A stretch of DNA of 64,000 bases, taken from positions 3,370,839 to 3,434,838 of the forward strand of contig JAPTYO010000015.1 of the NCBI GenBank assembly GCA_036873135.1, read 5' to 3'. A program made the translations under genes and the position numbers. The notes beneath the pieces were generated by a model. That model searched no databases, was not told where the DNA came from, and saw only the letters and a list, made by a program, of their open reading frames with translations. This DNA comes from Clarkia xantiana subsp. parviflora. Taxonomy: Eukaryota > Streptophyta > Magnoliopsida > Myrtales > Onagraceae. Positions 25,201 to 33,193 of the stretch are shown one piece after another; position 1 is the stretch's first letter; each line of letters begins with the position of its first letter.

Positions 25201-26355
25201 GTGGATTTTACTTCTGCATCATATGTACAGGGTGCACTTGGATTTGCGAAAGTACTTGTCTCCTGCTTACCAGCTAATGGCCTTCAGCATCTACTTAGAG
25301 AGATTGTTGATGCAATCATTCCTTTATCATCTGTGTCGAGGCATCACTTTAGATTGAAGGTAAATCATCTATTGGTTTTGCCAGTACACATCCTATACAA
25401 ATTTTTTTTATTATCTTTAAATGTATTATTTATGTGTAACCTTCCTTCCCTGTGGTCTGCACGTTGTCATCACCATAGAGGAGGATATTTATGATTGCTG
25501 TTCATCTGTCTGTAGGTGACTGTGATTGTGGAGATTATTATAAGGAAGTGTGGTTTCGTTGCAGTTGAGTCGTTCACTCCTGATAAATACAAGGCATTTC
25601 TCAGGACAGTTTCAGAGGTAGCTTTTGTATATTTTCCTTCCACCATTCTAATTGAATGAAGTTGATAGCTCAGGTTGGCTGTTTGCGTTCAGTTTGATGC
25701 ATGAATAGTGTCTATTATTGTGCGATAAATAAGCACGATGCAGCAGTTAAAGTGTAAAACGTGTTATCTTCAAATATGCACAAGAGATGATAGGAATGAT
25801 TTGATTATTGAGCAAAAAATCTATCAAGTGTGATGTAGAATATATATAGTTTGTTAGGGTGAGGTTTGGGTTTGTTTAATGTAACAGATAGTTGACTTGA
25901 ATTGGCTTGCTTGCAGAACAAGCATAAGAAAACATGGAAAGAAGATGGAGATGGAGATGGAGATGGTGATGAGAGGTGGGGATCCATGTTTGAGTATGTA
26001 TTGCAGTTGTTGATATTTATGTGAAAGTAAAATTAATTAATTCAGGAGGTTAAAGAAGAGGAAACGGCCCAACGAAGAAGGAGATAGGAGTGAAGAAAGA
26101 AGGCGGGATAGTAAAAATGAAGAGAGAAGGAGGCCTAGCTGGGGTCTTAGCTCATCAAGAGGAGGAGGAGGCGGTGGGTTTCAAAAAGGAAGAAGAGGCG
26201 GTGGGTTTCAAAGAGGAAGAGGAAGAGGAGGAGGTAATGATGAAAGTGGAAGGAATAGGAAGAGGAAGTTCGAGAATACATCAAGAGGAGGAAGAGGAAA
26301 GGGAGGAGGGCATGAGGAGGATTTTAAAAGAAGACGTGGTGGGAAGAGCAAGTGA
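13278..26355 (+). CDS. RRP12: RRP12-like ribosomal RNA processing / pre-ribosome export factor, 18 exons
   Basis: RRP12 is a nucleolar HEAT-repeat protein needed in yeast for maturation and export of pre-ribosomal subunits. I placed exons at 13278-13832, 14095-14632, 15335-15583, 16213-16298, 17475-17685, 19182-19363, 19819-20034, 20591-20781, 20887-20980, 21087-21143, 21743-21877, 22570-22638, 24298-24408, 24969-25130, 25231-25359, 25516-25617, 25917-25975 and 26046-26355. All junctions are GT-AG, phases agree, and the sum is 3,456 nt (1,151 codons plus stop). Helical repeats run through most of the protein. The middle exons (3-7) carry the conserved region typical of the family (NUC173-like; e.g. 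YMDNIVPLAKSF, HDLWKLLPAFCRYP). The C-terminal tail (exon 18) is basic and glycine-arginine rich with KKRKRP-type nuclear signals. An alternative start is Met16 at 13323. The gene appears intact despite several intronic transposons. Confidence 0.9.
16464..17035 (+). repeat. Tandem duplication in intron 4 of RRP12
   Basis: Two adjacent copies of about 284 bp (16464-16747 and 16748-17035) both begin with CTCATTTGATTTTGTCAACG and end with ACCCCCTAAAAGAA plus a few bases. They differ by scattered substitutions and small indels. There is no coding content and it does not disturb the exon 4 donor or exon 5 acceptor. Confidence 0.85.
18045..18354. mobile_element. Solo LTR (310 bp) with target duplication CAAAC in intron 5
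   Basis: It begins TGTTACGG and ends CATAACA, so the ends are TGTTA/TAACA. It is flanked directly by CAAAC at 18040-18044 and 18355-18359. The length, termini and 5-bp duplication fit a solo LTR left after recombination. There is no internal coding region. Orientation and superfamily (Ty1/copia-like by size) are not resolved. Confidence 0.75.
18412..18954. repeat. Long foldback (inverted repeat), 543 bp, in intron 5
   Basis: The left arm starts TGTTATGAGTACACATAGAA and the right arm ends in its reverse complement. Pairing continues with few mismatches toward the centre near 18683, leaving only a short loop of about 17 bases. Arms are roughly 260 bp each. It lies only about 60 bp from the solo LTR. 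It could be a MITE-like foldback element or an inverted duplication. Confidence 0.85.
21452..21694 (-). mobile_element. TRIM-like / internally deleted LTR element (243 bp) in intron 10, target duplication CCCCT
   Basis: The ends TGTTAGAGA and TCTCTAACA are inverted, and CCCCT flanks both sides (21447-21451 and 21695-21699). Read on the minus strand, an LTR-like half is followed by TGGTATCAGAGC (21552-21563), the initiator-tRNA-Met primer site used by many plant LTR elements. A short plant-telomere-like AACCCTAAACCCTAAA run lies at about 21473-21487. It has no coding capacity. Confidence 0.75.
22800..23295 (-). mobile_element. TRIM-like element with two LTR copies in intron 12
   Basis: A sequence starting TGTTAAATTCCACATTGGGC (left LTR, 22800-22991) is repeated from 23172 as TGTCAAATTCCACATTGGGC (right LTR, cut short at about 23295). 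On the minus strand the right copy is followed by a primer-site-like TGGTACCAGAGCCC (23158-23171). The left copy is preceded by a purine tract (complement of CTCCCCCGC). The internal part is about 180 bp and non-coding. The size and layout fit a TRIM element. Confidence 0.75.
23296..24297. other. Remainder of intron 12 of RRP12
   Basis: No coding or repeat structure was recognised beyond ordinary AT-rich intron sequence. The acceptor before exon 13 is a normal CTTGCAG. Confidence 0.4.
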
Positions 26356-26699
26356 TGATTCTTCATGCTTGGTTGAAACAAAGAAGCAAACAAATGACTA
26401 GTTTATGGTTTCTCTTAATTGTGGTAACCAACCCACCTCACAATCTCTTAAATTGCCTGCCTTATGTGAAGGAATGGCTGTATTTGTACATCGTCTTTCT
26501 TTTCCAACTCCTACCCTACTCTATCTATAATATATCAAGATTCATGTTTGGTTGACCATCTCAATATGTATACAATTTTTGCTAGGTGTCTTCGAGTTGG
26601 ACGTTAAAACCCCATAACTAATCAGACCTTGAGCAACCACTTTTTACGGTACCCCAACGTAAATGTGTATAATTTCATGGGCGGCAGACTGCATGCTTT
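26356..26699 (+). other. 3' untranslated region and downstream flank of RRP12
   Basis: AT-rich sequence after the stop codon. No canonical AATAAA was found close to the stop; AT-rich variants lie near 26520-26540. Nothing else is recognised. Confidence 0.4.
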
Positions 26700-26762
26700 G
26701 ATTGGGTTGCAGGCAGGCATTACAAATTTGGCCCTACTAGTACTACAATGGGTAAACTGAAC

Positions 26763-27010
26763 TCACCGCCGGGGTATCTTTAGGTAGGTCATCGTACTAC
26801 CCTTATTGGCCATGTCCTTTTGCTGGATTGTGGTTAGGTGGTCTTCAAGTTTCCTATTCTGAATTCCATCTTCTATCATCGCCCCAAATTTCACCAACTC
26901 ATCAGAAACACGCCCCAACCGATGGGGGAGTAATATGCCCCATTTAGAGTGTCGATGAACATGCATACCACTTCTTCATCCTTCACCGGTGGTGACACTC
27001 TAGCATTTTT
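26763..27010 (-). pseudogene. Remnant of a retrotransposon gag
   Basis: On the minus strand one frame reads EEVVCMFIDTLNGAYYSPIG and a second frame, after a shift at about 26930, reads RVSDELVKFGAMIEDGIQNR. Together they have the spacing of a plant gypsy gag segment. No flanking LTR can be paired with it. It is a short, frameshifted fossil. Confidence 0.5.
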
Positions 27011-27077
27011 TTCTTTCTTTCTAAGCTTGCAAGTATCCTCAAAATGATTGTCATTCCCTCATTTTCATGCTCTGGCC

Positions 27078-28023
27078 TGTTGGAAATAATGGATAATCAC
27101 TAAGAAAACGATAACTTTACTAACCATTTCTAGTTATATTATCCCCACATGTCTTAGCTTGATGATCGGGAGCTTTCTTGATCTTCAAGCTCCTTAACTC
27201 CTAGGCGTCTTCAATAACGTTGTTTCGCGGTTCACCGATCGGGGTCCTTCAATCTCGCACTTTGCAGAAAGGAAGACTGTATTCTCCACGAACTAAACCT
27301 CATGTATGGAAGAAGTAGACTTAGGGGTCTTGGTAATAGGGTTTCCTCTCTATTGGTGGTGTGAATGATTAGTTGCACAATAATACTAATGGGTATTCGG
27401 GTCGGCCGAATTTGAGACTATTTATAGGGGGATGATATGATTTGTTTCCAAGATATAGATTGCTCAATATATATTTAATTCCATATAAATTTCCTATAAT
27501 ACAATATTATATATAGTTGCCAAATATATTATATCTACTCCCATTAATTAAGGAGGTTAATAAAACGTAACCCCCAAATCTCCTATAAGTCGGCCAAACC
27601 TATACCATGGACCACTCTTAATGGACCTTATGAGCAAGCTTAATAGGGTCGATAACCCTAATTAATTCACCCAAGCCATTTAATTTATGGTTACTTGTTC
27701 TAATTAACTTACACCTTAATTGAGTTTGGTTAATGGGCACGATGAGGGGTGGCCTATAATTGAGTCGGGTTTGTGTCCAAGTTAGAACTTGTAGTGTCGA
27801 ATAAACGCATTGGATAATTCTTCTCTTGTAGCTGTGTCTCCAATTTTTAAGTTGACAAACTAGATCAACGCTGCTCCCTTTAAACAAACTCTCGAAGATT
27901 TGGATCATGGGGAAAAATAGGGTTGTTAGTGTGATCATACTTGTAAAAGTCTGGAATCTTGAACTAGCTTCTCTAGTCTGGACATCTGTGGAAATAGACA
28001 TACATATATTAAAGTAACCAACA
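27078..28023 (-). repeat. LTR-like block (about 946 bp)
   Basis: It starts TGTTGGAAAT and ends AACCAACA, giving TGTTGG/CCAACA termini. On the minus strand it has a CTATAAATAG TATA box near 27419, placed as in an LTR promoter. Flanking bases (TGGCC and CTGCT) do not match, so no target duplication supports it. The call is tentative. Confidence 0.35.
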
Positions 28024-28605
28024 CTGCTCAAATACATGTAAGAAATTCATTTTCTCCTCCATATTTTTCAAGCGACAGTCCTGCAGCTAGGTCACATGGG
28101 TGGCGAATGTGATTTTACACCGGGTGTAGCTTCTCGGGTGAGTTTGAATTCGGGAAGACATAAGGAAGGGACTGGCCAGTGTAGTTTGTCGGGATAGGTA
28201 AAGTTTGATGAGAAAGATCCACTGTGGTGGAGTTTTGTTGGTGAATACTGGGATTGAAGGTATGGCAATTCCATTATTCATTGCATGTGTTGAGAGGAAT
28301 TTGTGGTTTGCAGTGAGTGCCATGAGATGAGGCGCTGCATCTTTATTGACATGATGGTCATAGTCAACTCTATATGGGCATTAGCCGTCTCAATTTCTCG
28401 ACCCAATTGGTTTCAAACTAATTTTGAATTCGTCCTAACAAGTTCCATCTTCGTACGAATCAGTTTCAAATAATCTTTTTTTTTACTAATTTAAAATTAT
28501 TTGTCAAAATATGATATGTTATTTGCTGGATTTTTCGTATTTTTAAAAATTATGGACTAAACATGAAATATTTGTATTATTACTTATCTTACAGAATTGA
28601 CACGA
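28024..28605. other. Intergenic sequence
   Basis: A 78-codon minus-strand frame (28087-28323) and a lysine/glutamate-rich piece beyond it (LKNMEEKMNFLHVF) are faintly gag-like, but I cannot confirm this. The rest is AT-rich with nothing recognised. Confidence 0.3.
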
Positions 28606-28900
28606 CACTAAAAGAAATTAGGTAATTAGCAACACTATGCACCGACATTTCTCAAAATGTGTCGATAATTTTTTTTTAAATACAAATAGCGGCACTATTA
28701 GTACGACCGCGGATTTTTTTAGCTAATGACACTTATAAAATCCCGTTATGAAAATAAAAAATAATTAATACAAATCCACAACGACACTTTATTAAACCGC
28801 CACTAAAATTTTCCAAATGGCACTTTTAAGTGTTGTTACCGACTTAAAAAAAGAAAAAAAAACTTTCCGACACTTAAGCAAAGTACAGTAAAGAGTAATT
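28606..28900 (+). mobile_element. CACTA-like transposon end (fragment)
   Basis: It begins CACTAAAAGAAATTAGGTAA, close to the CACTACAAGAAA terminus of CACTA elements. It continues with short repeated motifs of the type CGACACTT and GCCACTAAAATT, resembling CACTA subterminal repeats. No opposite end or transposase was found. Confidence is modest. Confidence 0.4.
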
Positions 28901-29079
28901 AATAATAAATTGGGAATAAAATTCACATTCTTCTAAGCTTATTCCAGCGTTTGTTTTGTCTTCGTCAATTTCCTTCATGGCTTACTCACAGATTCTTCCT
29001 TGTTCTATAGCAGACTTTAATTGTGCGAACATCTTAGTTTAATTGCAGAGTTCAGTTATGTGCAGATCTTCGTTCAATT

Positions 29080-29170
29080 GCTCGGGTACCATGTCATGGT
29101 TTAATACCTCACATCGGTTGGGAATCCAACACATGTGGTGTATATAACCAAATGGGTCTTCCCATTTGAT
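29080..29170 (-). mobile_element. TRIM LTR fragment
   Basis: GCTCGGGTACCA (29080-29091) is the reverse complement of a TGGTACCCGAGC-like primer site. It is followed by TGTCATGGTTTAATACCTCACATCGG and a TATATAACC run. The 'cacatcgg' block with a nearby TATA-like run is typical of plant TRIM LTRs. The other LTR is not visible. Confidence 0.4.
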
Positions 29171-29321
29171 TAATAAAAGAGACGTTTCAAGTTGTTACCA
29201 CTCTCGTCCTTAAAGATCTTCATTTTATTAATTAACATGTGCATAACATTTATGTATTATATATATTGATTGTATTGTTTATATATATGCATATTATAAT
29301 AATAGCATCATCTTCATCAAT

Positions 29322-29829
29322 TTGACTTGGTTCTGCTCTTCACCGTCTCTGACCGACCGAGCTTCACTTCGCCGGCCGCTCCATCCGATCCCGATGTCAC
29401 CAGCGTCCATCCACCGTCGCACTCCGCCTCGGTTCCAGTTGACCGGATCTCCAGCCACTCCAAACCCGACGTCGACCCAGCTGCGCCCGTCATCGCTCCT
29501 CCCCACGTCTCCAAGTAGTGACCCAGCCAATCTTCCGTCTAGTGGCTCCTCGTCAGAGCCCGGCCATCTCCTTCCTCACCGCCCAGTCGTCCACTGCTCC
29601 GGTCGCTGTGCCATCGCTGTCTGCCGGAATCGCCGCCAGAAGACCTTCCCGGAGCTTCCCTCCCGCTGCTATGCTAAAGCAGCATGGGATATCGCCGACG
29701 CCGATGTTGACCACGCCGACTCCACCCTTCTGCTCCGCCCGTCTCTCGCCGCGACCTACCCTGCCGAGCCTCCGTCCACTGCTGATGCTGGTCCTTGCTG
29801 CTGTTGCTGGTCACAGACAGGCTACTATT
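29322..29829 (+). pseudogene. 5' part of an open frame interrupted by element B
   Basis: The frame encodes a serine/proline-rich, low-complexity N-terminus and then a CCCCWSQTGYY motif, where element B interrupts it. Ignoring the duplicated CTATT, it resumes in phase at 60320 with more WSQTGYYC-type repeats. I do not recognise the protein. It may be a broken gene, a piece of a larger transposon, or GC-driven chance coding. Confidence 0.4.
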
Positions 29830-30567
29830 TGACGGGTTCCGATGTAATCGTTAGCCCCGTTAACAGTCATTAGACGGCGAGTAAGTCCAGTGAGCCTCGT
29901 GAAAGGCCGGGAAGGCCCAAAAGCCCAGTACGAAGGGTTCCGATCCTAGCGGTCCCGATATATGAGTTGAATGCTCCCGACAAGAAGCCTCTGAGTATGC
30001 CCCGATATGCCTTCGTAAAGGCCCCGATAATAAAGCCCCGCGGAGGCTGGACCTGTCTCGTGAGACAAAGGGTCCTGGGTGGTGACCTAAAATGAGATAA
30101 CTCTGGAGTCCCCGAAGAGAGTTGGGACTTGTGATCAGAGGATAAGGCCGAGAAACCCGCCTACTAGATAGGAGTAGTGGGAGACGGTTGAGATATAGAT
30201 AACCTTCCCCGAGATACGCAGGGCGTGCCCGAGATACGCGGAGTATGGGCGAGATACGCGGAGCGTGGGGCGAGATACACGAAATCCCGAACGAGATATT
30301 CGGAATCATGGGTAAAACGGCCAGCCACGGTCACAGGTAACTGAATAACTTCCCCTCCTATATAAAGGAGGAAGTTACCTCAGAAAAGACATTCTCTAAT
30401 ATGCACTTAGATTACTGCTTACCACCCCATTGATCAGATACTCATTTAGGCATCGGAGAGGGATTCTGGGTCACCACCCAGGTCATCCCCTTTTGCAGGA
30501 TCGCGCGGAGCCTAGGAGTTCAAGCTTTCCGTCAAGAACGTAACGGAGCTTCGCCCGTGATCCAACA
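29830..30567 (+). repeat. 5' LTR of element B
   Basis: It runs from TGACGGGTTCC to GATCCAACA and is 738 bp. A TATA box (CTATATAAAG) lies near 30358, followed about 95 bp later by GGCATCGGAGAGGG. It contains several spaced GAGATACGCGGA-like repeats (about 30210-30290). Confidence 0.95.
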
Positions 30568-30588
30568 TTGGCGCCGTCTGTGGGAACC
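30568..30588 (+). other. Primer-binding site of element B
   Basis: TTGGCGCCGTCTGTGGGAAC directly follows the 5' LTR. It matches the sites of A, C and D and is tRNA-Asp-like over its first bases. Confidence 0.8.
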
Positions 30589-30621
30589 TAACAAAAAGCC
30601 AAAATAGTTTCTACCAGATCA

Positions 30622-30762
30622 ATGGCCGGTGGTGGCATGAAGAAGCAAGTTCAGGCCGGCAGTTCTCGCCCCGCTGGAACTGTGAACTCCCCGTTGCCGG
30701 AGCATGCTGCTGAACAAGGTGAGCACCCTGCTGTTTCTCAGACAGGGGGGCATGGTGATGAT
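30622..30762 (+). pseudogene. gag N-terminus of element B (before insertion C)
   Basis: The first ATG after the primer site opens 47 codons (MAGGGMKKQVQAGSS...) and is then split, at a codon boundary, by element C. The N-terminus differs from that of A, C and D (MAAGKHRRQ-like), so B belongs to a different subfamily. Reading resumes at 38555. Confidence 0.8.
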
Positions 30763-31459
30763 TGTTGGATCACGGTGGAACTCCGGCACGGATCTTGACG
30801 GCAATCCTAGCTCCTTCGCTCCACGCAATCCTGCAAGAGGGGATAGACCGGGCGGTGACCCAGAATCCCTCTCCGATGCTTAAATGAGTTTCTCGATTGA
30901 CTGGCAAGCAACAATCTCAAAAGTATCTCAAACTCAACGTAAGTGATCTGAGGTGACCTCCTGCCCTTTTATAGGCAAAGAGGTGCCTCAGGTACCTGGC
31001 GAACCGTTAGGGGTGGTTAGCCCGTATCCCGCTTATCTCGTACACGATCTCGCGTATCTTAGCCATGCCCCGCGTATCTCGGCCACGATCCGTGTATCTT
31101 AACCACGTTCCGTATATCTCGGCCACGCCCCGCACATCTTGGCTTTATCCTCTGGCAACGAGTCCCGACTCCCGTCGGGGACTCCAGAGTTATCTCGTTG
31201 TGTCACCGCTCGGGGCCCCTCGTCATCGTGACAGGGCCGATCATTCTCAGGGATTCATCATCGGGGCCTACTTAAAGGCTTCTCGTCGGGAGCCTCCAGC
31301 TCCAATGTCGGGACCGACTCTGTCGGGACCTTGCTTCGTCGGGACTCCCTTCATCGGGACCCTTCTCCTAGGTCATCTTGACCCTTACTCTGGGCCTGGT
31401 GGGCCTGTTTGCCGTTTCCTCGTCGTTAAAGGGCCTGACGGCTATAGTCGGACCCATCA
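30763..31459 (-). repeat. 3' LTR of element C
   Basis: Reads TGTTGGATC...CCCATCA on the plus strand. It is followed on its right by TTTGCCCCCAAGAC, which on the minus strand is the polypurine tract GGGGGCAAA just before the LTR. About 99.6% identical to 37853-38549. Confidence 0.95.
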
Positions 31460-31599
31460 TTTGCCCCCAAGACATGAGGGACTTTTAGTTCGTCGTGTCT
31501 TTCAACTCTCGACCTCCCGATATCAGTATCAGAGGCTTTTCTCTTGACAAAATTCCTTGACACAGATCTTCTCGTCCGCGATTCCTCGATACTTCGAGG

Positions 31600-31790
31600 A
31601 TAGCCACAAAATCCGAGAAGACTCCTCCAATATTCCTCGATAGTCGGCTCTTCATCGGCTGACCTCCAAGAGTCCGATCCTCCCGCGGTCAATCTTCCAG
31701 GATCCGATCATCTTGCTGCGGAGTCTTCTGCCTCAGACCTCGTGGACCCTGCTCCCCTCGACGCTGCCAAGGATCAAGTTCAATCGCTTT
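31600..31790 (+). pseudogene. Stub of the antisense extra ORF in element C
   Basis: Plus-strand codons spell an acidic, alanine/serine-rich tail ending DPAPLDAAKDQVQ. This parallels the C-terminus of the antisense ORF in A (DPAAANAADKDQA) and B (TSNKDQV). The domain and coiled coil are missing. C has therefore lost the body of this ORF by internal deletion. Confidence 0.6.
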
Positions 31791-33178
31791 ATTCCACTTA
31801 AGGCGAAACCACGCCACTTAAGGCGACTTAATCTCGTGCACCACTTAAGGCGATTTAACCTCGTGCACCACTTAAGGCGACTTTACATCGTGCACCACTT
31901 AAGGCGTCTTTTCAACTTGCACCACTTAAGGCGACTTAATATCGTGCACCACTGAAGGCGACTTTACATCGTGCACCACTTAAGGCGACTTTTTGATACT
32001 TAGAATAAATCTAAGGATCGTGCACCACTCAAGGCGACTTTTCTCGTGCACCACTTAAGGCGACTTTATATCGTGCACCACTTAAGGCGACTTTATATCG
32101 TGCACCACTTAAGGCGACTTTTCAACTTGCGCCACTTAAGGCGACTTAATATCGTGCACCACTGAAGGCGACTTTACATCGTGCACCACTTAAGGCGACT
32201 TTTTGATACTTAGAATAAATCTAAGGATCGTGTTCCACTCAAGGCGACTTTTCTCGTGCACCGCTTAAGGCGACTTTATATCGTGCACCACTTAAGGCGA
32301 CTTTTCAACTTGCGCCACTTAAGGCGACTTAATATCGTGCACCACTGAAGGCGACTTTACATCGTGCACCACTTAAGGCGTCTTTTCAACTTGCGCCACT
32401 TAAGGCGACTTAATATCGTGCACCACTGAAGGCGACTTTACATCGTGCACCACTTAAGGCGACTTTTTGATACTTAGAATAAATCTAAGGATCGTGCACC
32501 ACTCAAGGCGACTTTTCTCGTGCACCACTTAAGGCGACTTTATATCGTGCACCACTTAAGGCGACTTTATATCGTGCACCACTTAAGGCGACTTTTCAAC
32601 TTGCGCCACTTAAGGCGACTTAATATCGTGCACCACTGAAGGCGACTTTACATCGTGCACCACTTAAGGCGACTTTTTGATACTTAGAATAAATCTAAGG
32701 ATCGTGCACCACTCAAGGCGACTTTTCTCGTGCACCACTTAAGGCGACTTTATATCGTGCACCACTTAAGGCGACTTTTCAACTTGCGCCACTTAAGGCG
32801 ACTTAATATCGTGCACCACTGAAGGCGACTTTACATCGTGCACCACTTAAGGCGTCTTTTCAACTTGCGCCACTTAAGGCGACTTAATATCGTGCACCAC
32901 TGAAGGCGACTTTACATCGTGCACCACTTAAGGCGACTTTTTGATACTTAGAATAAATCTAAGGATCGTGCACCACTCAAGGCGACTTTACATCGTGCAC
33001 CACTTAAGGCGTCTTTTCAACTTGCGCCACTTAAGGCGACTTAATATCGTGCACCACTGAAGGCGACTTTGCATCGTGCACCACTGAAGGCGACTTTCAT
33101 CGTGCGCCACTGAAGGCGACTTTCATCGTGCACCACTTAAGGCGACTTTCTCGGGCACCACTTAAGGCGACTTTCTTC
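31790..33178. repeat. Tandem repeats of element C (CACCACTTAAGGCGACTT family)
   Basis: About 50 units of roughly 24-30 bp share the core CACCACTTAAGGCGACTT. Higher-order units are marked by a GATACTTAGAATAAATCTAAGG insert, which recurs about every 210-260 bp (near 31995, 32208, 32468, 32686, 32940). That insert can fold (CTTAGA/TCTAAG). The block lies between pol and the antisense-ORF stub. Confidence 0.95.
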
Positions 33179-33193
33179 AAGCATGGTGTTTCT

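Noticed and set aside
26090..26401. Glu/Lys-rich open frame over the last RRP12 exon
   Set aside because: It is a different frame of exon 18. The correct frame, continuing from exon 17, gives a Gly-Arg-rich tail ending at 26355.
27078..28023. Firm call of a solo LTR
   Set aside because: TGTTGG/CCAACA ends and a TATA box are present but flanks do not match; kept only as a low-confidence feature.
29294..29530. Minus-strand open frames opposite the 29322 frame
   Set aside because: They are shadows created by high GC content; no domain or splice context supports them.
30001..30309. Minus-strand frames inside the B LTRs (149 codons, present in both LTRs)
   Set aside because: Repeated identically in both LTRs, in a repeat-rich promoter region, with no domain; not a gene.
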